NCBI GenBank assembly: GCA_002205965.3
Contig: NADL03000471.1
Span: 930,001-994,000, forward strand
Direction of reading: 5' to 3'
Source of the DNA: Kappaphycus alvarezii
Taxonomy: Eukaryota > Rhodophyta > Florideophyceae > Gigartinales > Solieriaceae
Length of the DNA stretch: 64,000 nucleotides
In this document: positions 57,060 to 64,000 of the stretch, piece by piece
Position numbering within the stretch: position 1 is the stretch's first letter
Layout: every line of letters starts with the position of its first letter
Notes under the pieces: model-generated
What the model saw: the letters and a program-made list of their open reading frames with translations, nothing else
Told to the model about the DNA's origin: nothing
Databases searched by the model: none
Program-made: the position numbers and the translations under genes

Positions 57060-58280
57060 AAGAGGATGAAGGTGAAGGAGAGGGGACGTTGAAAGAGGGT
57101 GCGGATTAGCGTCGGACTGTCAGGTGATGATTGTGCGGCGTAGATAAAGGATGCACTGTTGATGCGGTAGGTTACCCTTGAGGGGTAGATTGCTTCAGAA
57201 CAAGAATGCACTGTGAAATTTGATGGTGTAATGCTCGTAGAGTTTGTACATACTTGAGCAGTTTTACGGTATTCCGGATTTGGGTGGTAGGCAGCAATTT
57301 GCCCTCAACATGTCAGCAATGAGCAAATTTGCTTGTTCAGGTGCAAATTTGATCATTGAGGTAAACAACGACCTAGATTGAGCAGTACCGTACTGTACAG
57401 TAACAGTACTGTACAGTACGCCATAGAAGAAACTGAGAGCAATAAAGTCACCGCTTCATAAGGTCAAATAGTACAGTACTGTACAGTACTGTACTATTTG
57501 AGCACTGGCGAAACTGTTCCACGATGAGTACATCGAAGCCTAGATTAAGAAGAAACTTTACTTCATTGAGTATCTATCCCTATGCTCTGTTTTGTAGACG
57601 GTCATTATATGGACCTTTCGGGTTTTTTAAATAACTCTCCTTCTACATGTAGTGAAGACATGAAACGCAAGTCAAACGACTCTGCTCGTCACGAGGAATG
57701 CACCGATGTGAAGCTTGATAGGGTTCGACTTCTTCGCGAAGGTTAACAGGTGTTAGAAACAATCGCCTTGGACCTTTTTGTAACATCGGTCCAAAATTCA
57801 CAAAAAGTCACCTTGTCAATCTACATCATCAATTTCAACAATGAGCAGCACACAGCAAAGGTGAATCTGCAATATGTTGTTGCCATTTAGAGCAACTTTT
57901 GAGATGATCAACTCGTTAGATCTCGGAATAACAGTAGAGAGGTAAATTCATTGCACAAAATTGTATACCCTTGTGTATAATTTGAGACTTCAAATGAGCA
58001 TCTCCCTAGTAACATGCTCGTTTTGATACCTTCATTGATTCATCCGTCAACATAGTCACTACAATCTTCCAAAGCCAACTTGACGAACCTTCCGTCCCAT
58101 TTTCTGCAGCTTGTGATCGAGCTACTGCGGTCCGTCCACATGCGCCGGACAATGCTTTGGCGGGACTACATCCTAGGTCACGTAGTGGCAACGATTCTAT
58201 CCGACCTCCTGCCTCATGTCAAAGCGTCGAAGGCCTTCTGCCGCCGTTTAAATCGCTCCCTCCGGTACCTTCTGTTTGCT
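57060..58280. other. Intergenic between divergent genes; palindromic GTAC repeats
   Basis: This is the shared 5' region of the minus sulfotransferase and the plus small gene. It contains the palindrome cluster at 57388-57501. No TATA box can be assigned with confidence and no further gene is seen. Confidence 0.45.
57388..57501. repeat. GTACTGTAC palindrome cluster with perfect 38-bp palindrome
   Basis: 57464-57501 is a perfect palindrome: the arm TCAAATAGTACAGTACTGT is followed directly by its reverse complement. About 70 bp upstream, 57388-57420 has two more ACTGTACAGTA units. Confidence 0.92.
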
Positions 58281-58284
58281 CTCT

Positions 58285-58728
58285 ATGATAGCCTACGCTC
58301 AGTCTCGGACCTCGCGGCCTCCGTCCCCCGAACGAACAGGCCGACAGCCATTCCACGACTACCGACCTTCCCAAGCTCCTCACCATCCAGTGACGCGCAG
58401 CCAAATTTTTCCCTCCATGGAAGCCGCCATTACACCACAAAACCCCGAAAGCGTCTATGGACAGACGTATTATGGGCGCGAAGGCGGGGCTATTACGATC
58501 GTGGAACTTTCATCTGATCTTCTTCCTTCGCAAGTCGCTGTTGGCTCGAAGGTAAGCACTGGCTTGAAGCTGAAGGGACCGTACGGAACCGAACGCCTGT
58601 GGTTGCCGGTTTCCTGGACGGAGTGGTCTGATTGCAACTCTGATGGCGATGCAGACAACTGCATTGCTCACTCAGACGAGCCGGATCGGGAGAAGTTGGA
58701 CCTGGGTGAGGAGGTGGAGGATGAGTAG
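58285..58728 (+). CDS. Small protein with acidic tail, unknown function
   Basis: ATG at 58285 and stop TAG at 58726-58728 give 147 residues. The first ~45 are Arg/Ser/Pro-rich; an alternative ATG near 58420 (MEAAITPQNPESV) would skip them. The middle TYYGREGGAITIVELSSDLL and VGSKVSTGLKLKG look like a compact beta-rich domain, followed by WLPVSWTEWSDC and an acidic end (EKLDLGEEVEDE). No family is recognised. Its GC and codon pattern match the neighbouring host genes. The plus frame 58080-58517 overlaps it and is less convincing. Confidence 0.55.
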   Translation: MIAYAQSRTSRPPSPERTGRQPFHDYRPSQAPHHPVTRSQIFPSMEAAITPQNPESVYGQTYYGREGGAITIVELSSDLLPSQVAVGSKVSTGLKLKGPYGTERLWLPVSWTEWSDCNSDGDADNCIAHSDEPDREKLDLGEEVEDE

Positions 58729-58982
58729 GTGTCATGGTTTGCGTCGGTTGTTATTGATTTTGAATTCATGTCAATGACAACACATACATAGTAGTATGTT
58801 TCATTCCTTTTGTTCGATAACTTCGTAGGATCCATGCCTTTCTATCATTCGAAGTAAAGTCAACCCCATTTTCCCCCTACAATCTTCTCCATGGATACCT
58901 AAGAAGTAAAGCAAGTTAAGAAGACAGTATTTTACTGAACTACATGACCTCCCTCACCAACATATCGAAAGGGAAAGAAAAT

Positions 58983-61900
58983 CTACGATAACCTTGGACG
59001 CACATGCAGACTCCTCCCAAACTCGGCAATTTCTACCCTTGAAGGCTCTGCGCGCTTTAACTTTGATTTAGAATGCCAATCTCCCCAGCACGTTGAACAA
59101 ATTGCTTGCCTACAAGTTAGGCACCACTGTACTTGCCGTGCTCCTTTCCGGATGACCTTTGGCTTGTTACCTTGCATTCCGCGGAGTGTCCACGAGCATA
59201 AAAAAAGTAGGTGGGCTTCGCAGATACTTTAACGTGTTCAATTCGTTTGTTTATCCTCTTTGCCTTATGTGGTCCAAAGTTGTATTTGTTTGCTGCTCCT
59301 CTGCTAAACAATGGCGTTAGCTTGTTGGTCGGTTTAAAATGGCCTCTTTCCAAGATATCCTTATCACGTTTGTTGACCCACTCTCGGGCAACTGTCCGCA
59401 CAAAATGACCCAAATTTTCATTTTAGGATACTCTGTTCCTGTAATACGAATATTCTCTCGTCGTTTTCTCAGAGAGATCATGAACTTTGGGAAGAATTCT
59501 TGCAGTTCGTGCAAGATAGAGCCTGTAGGTGACAACAGCGTTACTCACCTGCATTGAGAGAAGCCTTCCTAAAATTGATACAACCGGGTTTTCACTGATG
59601 TTGCAACGGGCAATAGTCTTCATCTGGCGAGAAAGAACATCTACTCCTCCCTTTAAATGATTCCAGTACACAGTGGGTGTTAATCGAATCATTCGGCATG
59701 GTAGAATAGGATTCCCCTTCTCAATTACCGTACATCGCAGAGCCTGACTGAGATTTTAGTACGACATAAAGCTGTGTGTGTCAGATACATGTTAGTTCTT
59801 CAACAGGGTGTCATATTCCTTCGGCACGTACTTGGCATCACCTCCAATCCACTCGAACGAAAAACGCCGGACGCAGTCCAAAGAATAAGTATACTTGTGC
59901 CTAAAACTCTCAGCAGACACCACTTCGCATGCATATATAATACGTCCTTCTGTCATAGATCCCCCAGTCCCAACTACAAAGAGAACGCCATTAACAGCCA
60001 ATGTTGCTGCATGATGGAGGATCTGAGCACGTTACTGGGCTGTAGGAATGACTTCTCTGGAAAGCTCGTTAGACACCTCGTCTTGACCGACATTTTCTAT
60101 ACAAATTAAGTGCCCTAACTTGCTTGTAATTTCATTGGCGCTACATATTGTCCTTAGTGCAGTCATTGTTTTGACCTCGACAGGAATCGGGCTGATGTCA
60201 CCAGTTTCGTCCGCAATGCCCACGACTGCATCTGGACTGTCAGCAAGAATAGGACAGCTTATACCCTCTATTAGCCCAACTTGCCGAATATGCCTAATGC
60301 GAAAACTCCTGTTCGTGTCCAGGCAGTAGGTTGAGGAGCCGCATGGTCTCGAGTATACACAGTGCTGTTGAGAGAAAAAGGATGGCATGGCGTTCAGAAT
60401 GTCTATTTCATTTCGACTTCCTTTCCTCATTCTTATTGTTGACACCAACGGTTCATAACCCAAGCGGAAAGTGAAGCCTCTCTCAATGCATCAGAGGGGC
60501 ATTTTTAGCCTCAACGAAAGTTTCTTCCTCTGAGCGGGCAACATCGCTATCTCCATCCAAGCTCACCGCGTTGTTCAGAATTGCTTCTTTCAACTGATTA
60601 ACAGCCTCAACAAGCTGAAACTTTGTATCTCGAGGATCAAACGGCCGACTAAACATCGTGAGCATTCGCTGTAGTTCCGGTTTGTTAAATGAAGATAACC
60701 TACTTGTAAAATAGCCTGTTATCCTGTTAGCCATGTCCATTCGATAGTTAGGTTCTGCGGTGGATTGTGTTCTTATGCCCAGTACGTTAACACCAGAAGT
60801 CTAGCGATCTTTGATACACTGTTCTGCATCAGACGGGGAGGAGGGGAGAGCTGATACCCCTGCTGTTACCCTTGTACCCGCAAGCCCGAAAGCAATGCCC
60901 TTCATGTAATACTCAAAATTTCTGGCAACAGCCGCGATGAATCCATGTCCAGTGCGTGAAGTGAATCTAAATGCTCGAAGTAGGAACCACAAAGGGTCCA
61001 CTGACTGAAGGAAGGTTAACATTGTAACCCTACATAAGTTTTGGTCCACAATTTCTTTAGCTGAGAACCCCATCCCAGCAGCTCGCGTGACGGGTAACCC
61101 TCCCCTCTCAATACCCTGCTCCTCGTCATACACTTATAGAGCCTCCCTTACCTTTATCAATGCGTCTGGTGTTCTGTATGAATCTCTGAGAACAACAGTA
61201 AAGTTACGGGTAGGGAAAAGAGCCGCGTTGTTGTGTACCATAGCCGCGATTCTTCCCGAGCAGCTCTCTTTGTATAGACATGCCTCTACGGTCTGTGAAT
61301 GTCTGTTTGAACCGTGACTCCGTTGACGAGCAGAGTAAACAGTTCTGCAGCCTCGTTCTGATACCACCATGCCTCTATGGCGTCTACAGATTTCGCCGTC
61401 TCCAAACAAGAAGGGATACCATAAATCGCGTTTATGTGTTCCAAGGAGACTGGCCCTAGAACATTGGAAACGAATGAAATTGTCTCCTTGGAATTGTAAC
61501 TGCGATCTGCAGCTATGATTGCATCTGGCATTTGACGCAAGGCACCAGTGGTGGACGCGCCTTGCTGGAGCTGCATGAGTCGTTCCCATGTATGTAAAAG
61601 CTTCTCCTCTGATCTCGAAAAGTGACAAGCAATAAAAAAGGGATTCAGAGCTGAACAAAGCGCGCTTCCGACCGGGCCGATTCCCTTCTTGGGATTGTTG
61701 TGCTGCTGTAAATACGTTAGCTCTGTAACCGACATAGAAGCCATTCGAAAGTGGTCGTCATCAAGGGAAAGAACAGTAGAGTGAAGCACATATAGAATCT
61801 CCCTATTGATAGCCGCTGTTTCAGCCTCCATTTCAGTTATCATTGCCGTCGTTCTGTTAGCACTACGACACCACCCTGTCTCCGAGTAATCGTGTGTACT

Positions 61901-62722
61901 GCGTCGCTCCTTACTCCCGCTGAATGCAGACCAAATTTCGTGATAAAGATCTGATGAGATTCCCATGTACAGAAAATTTCCGCGTTCATCTTCATTGCAC
62001 ACTGTACTTGGGGACTCATTGTACGATGCACACAACATATGAAGAATATTGATCCCAAGACTCTCATCGGCAGTTGTCAGAGTCTTACCCTGCTGATGCA
62101 ACACGCGATTTGCAAAACGCTTGAGTTTCTCCAACAAACAATCTGTAATAAAGGTCTGAACCAATCCCAATGGTGTAATCTCGACACTATCGTTACCACA
62201 ATATGGTTTAGGGTTGTTCTCTCTTGACATGACCTCAGCGATTACGTTATCCAACACAGTGTTGGCCTCCATTACAAAACACTTCTCCAGATTCTCGTTA
62301 ACATCGTCGATCGATACGGTCACATCTCGGAAGGGATGGTCATAGTCCCAGTCTTGTAATCCACCTTGCTGTTGAGCGAGAGACCTAGTTTCTACCTCCG
62401 CATCAGTCCCAGGTTCATTCAACACTCTGTTGTCTTCTTCTAGAACATCCTCGCAGATGCACCAAGTGTATCTCTCGTCGTCAAAGTCATGAAATAATCG
62501 ACTGCGTAAATCTTCACAAAGAGCACTGGACGACGCTGTCACCCTTGAATCTTGATCCATAGTCGAATTGGGGTCCGGAAGTAATGCTCTTATCTCCGAA
62601 TCCGCAATGTCACAATCAACATCATCTAATTCCCAACTGTCCATTGAGGACTCTGATAAATTGCCTATCTGATTGCCCGCCTGAGCCATCTCTTGTGAGA
62701 AACCTATGTCGCCACTCTCCAA
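58983..62722 (-). pseudogene. piggyBac-like transposase with YqaJ-like nuclease domain, copy B
   Basis: An open 478-residue N-terminal part (62722-61286; TTG at the edge, first ATG 62689) is acidic, then has SLDDDHFRMAS (first Asp, ~61760) and PDAIIAADRSYNSKETI (second Asp, 61507-61505). After one frameshift near 61445, LLGTHKRDLWYPFLFGDGEI and GMVVSERGCRTVYSARQ follow (piggyBac GT-block region). In-frame stops lie at 61134 and 60801; a segment QSVDPLWFLLRAFRFTSRT leads to the nuclease: GSRNE, ADSPDAVVG (60241) and PIPVEVKT (60178) are the E...SPD...E-x-K of YqaJ-type nucleases. Then TVYWNHLKGGVDVLSRQM (third Asp, 59641-59639) and a C-terminal ribbon WCLTCRQAICSTCWGDWH. About six stops and three frameshifts; recently dead by comparison with copy A. 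Confidence 0.7.
60000..60463 (-). pseudogene. YqaJ-like nuclease domain of copy B
   Basis: Residues in order: KGSRNEIDIL (acidic residue of motif I), RHIRQVGLIEG, LADSPDAVVG (motif II Asp), IPVEVKTMTAL (E-x-K), then RAQILHHAATLAVNG after a single TAA at 60032 (the Q-x-Q helix position). The order and spacing match the PD-(D/E)XK fold of phage-type YqaJ exonucleases. All catalytic residues are present despite the stop. Confidence 0.6.
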
Positions 62723-62901
62723 ATAGCTTGTTGTACAACTAAACTAAACTGAAACTCCTCTTCCATAGGGGTAACTGATGCGACATCAGGTGCTGTAGTG
62801 TGCGTTTTTGTGCCCTCCACAAATTCTTGAGAGTTGTTTTCCGTTTGGCCCTGAGGCTCCTGTACATTTAAATCTTCATGACTTTTGACTTTCTCTACAC
62901 A

Positions 62902-63405
62902 TTAATGAAAATCCCGAAGAGTTTCGGTAGGTTCGAATGTGTTCTGGGGCTTTGGGAATACTTTCAGTTGTGTTTTTGATGTCGGAGGTCGGAGTTCAAC
63001 CTCGCGGACTGGAGATGCTTGCAAAGGACGACATTGAATAGACCTGAAAACTTCGTTTTCGGACACAACTACTCGCTTTGTTCTTGGTGTGCTGGTTTGG
63101 CTGGAGCTTGCTTGGAAAATCTCTCTCATGCTATCGTTGAGATCTTCATTCATGCCGGATTTGGTACGATTTACAAGAAAAGGCGGATGTGGAATGTTCT
63201 TGGATTGATTTGTCTCTGTCACGCAAAATCCCTTCAAAACGTACGTCCTTGCGTTGTTTGCGCTATTTTTGTTGTAAATCTTGTTGATGGTTTGTGAACG
63301 GAGGAGAAGATGAACACTCGAGAGGGAACCATGTGTATATCTCGGTGAACTTACATCTTTTTTTTCATCTACGACGGTGTACCGTTCCGTTTGTAAATGC
63401 ACCAA
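62902..63405 (-). other. Open frame upstream of copy B, possibly its lost N-terminus
   Basis: 167 codons from TTG; the first in-frame ATG is within SGMNEDLNDSM. Ser/Thr/Arg-rich, with SSSQTSTPRTKRVVVSENEV. It lies 180 bp upstream of the transposase-nuclease frame on the same strand, so it may be the broken N-terminal part of that gene. No motif is recognised. Confidence 0.3.
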
Positions 63406-63409
63406 TCAT

Positions 63410-64000
63410 AGTGAAGTATGTGACGTCGGAGCTTTCAGGCATACCTCCCTACCAAAAAAAATCTACAGCTTTTGAGACCCCCTAAATCATCTACAAACAG
63501 AGCATAGGGCTATCGTGTACACTGCAGGTCTGACTACATATTGCCTGCCAAGTACTGTACACAGTGTACATGTGTGTATACGTGTGAAGATCTGAGCGGA
63601 GCAGCGATAATGTGGGGATGAGCTGTCACAGGGCCGAGCGTACCGGCAGGCGTATTTAGGCGCGCGCATGTTGTGCCGGCAACTCGATCGCTGTCTCTCA
63701 TGTCTATTTCTTTGTCAAAAATTCCCCCACTACGAGTCAGGGCGGCGGCATCTCCTATCAAGCACATCACAGGGTGCCTCGGAGCATGGCTGACAGTAAC
63801 ATCAACCATGGCCACGGTCGAGATCGGCGGGCGGGGTCGGAGATAGTTTCGCGCGTGTGCGTGCGGCATTTTCGACACTCAAGCCCGGACGTAGGGAATT
63901 CGGCAAGGTGGTGACGGAGCTCAACGCTCTGAGGTTGGTTGGGGAAGTAAGCATGTTCGAGCGAGGTCCGTATGTGCCTTTAACGCACATGAAGTATTTC
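63410..64000. other. Window end, no supported gene
   Basis: Overlapping minus frames (63534-63878, 63802-63990, open to the edge) have no recognised domain. TGTACACAGTGTACATGTGTG near 63555 is a short palindromic run. A gene could begin beyond the edge. Confidence 0.4.

Noticed and set aside
63534..63990. Minus frames at window end that might be an enzyme
   Set aside because: No motif could be tied to a family; GC-rich sequence gives long chance frames.
1..64000. tRNA, rRNA or CRISPR arrays
   Set aside because: No cloverleaf-like or rRNA-like stretch and no regularly spaced short repeats with unique spacers were seen by eye; a tRNA scan was not possible.

Overview
The window looks like nuclear DNA of a compact, intron-poor eukaryote dominated by old mobile elements. 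A red alga of the carrageenophyte type (Chondrus-like) is my best guess. The reasons are: mostly single-exon genes, one predicted gene with a single ~62-nt intron, a sulfotransferase of the kind used on sulfated polysaccharides, interleaved Copia, Gypsy and LINE remains, and many GTACTGTAC-type palindromes. The organism assignment is inference; no rRNA or organelle marker is present to settle it.

Layout. 1-0.25 kb: tail of a PIF/Harbinger transposase. 2.16-8.24 kb: a decayed Copia element with matching 5-bp target duplications, interrupted by a 917-bp solo-LTR-like insertion that has its own duplication. 8.5-10.7 kb: two pieces of a LINE-like retroelement facing away from each other (reverse transcriptase on minus, endonuclease on plus). 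12.0-13.5 kb: intact TMEM184/Ost-alpha-like membrane protein gene. 15.3-15.9 kb: another LINE endonuclease piece holding a perfect 53-nt palindrome. 17.8-25 kb: AT-rich, gene-poor decayed DNA with a GC-rich tandem duplication at 21.4 kb. 28.56-35.97 kb: a second, full-length but dead Copia element with GTTTC duplications. 36.1 kb: ~79-bp tandem repeat. 38.98-42.61 kb (minus): a dead piggyBac-like transposase gene carrying a YqaJ-like nuclease domain, split by a second copy of the solo-LTR-like insertion. 43.94-52.23 kb: a Gypsy element with near-identical LTRs. 53.8-58.7 kb: the main host-gene island, with a large membrane protein of unknown function, a two-exon sulfotransferase, and a small acidic-tailed protein. 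58.98-62.72 kb (minus): a second, better preserved copy of the piggyBac/YqaJ gene.

The most notable system is this transposase-nuclease fusion. In both copies the three piggyBac-type catalytic aspartates appear in order (LDDD, a second D before a glycine/tyrosine motif, and KG-VD). A YqaJ-like nuclease lies between the second and third aspartates, and a Cys-rich zinc ribbon closes the protein. The host genes are few: TMEM184-like, the membrane protein near 54 kb, the sulfotransferase and the small gene at 58.3 kb. Many open frames in the window start only at TTG or GTG, so I used in-frame ATG codons to judge host genes.
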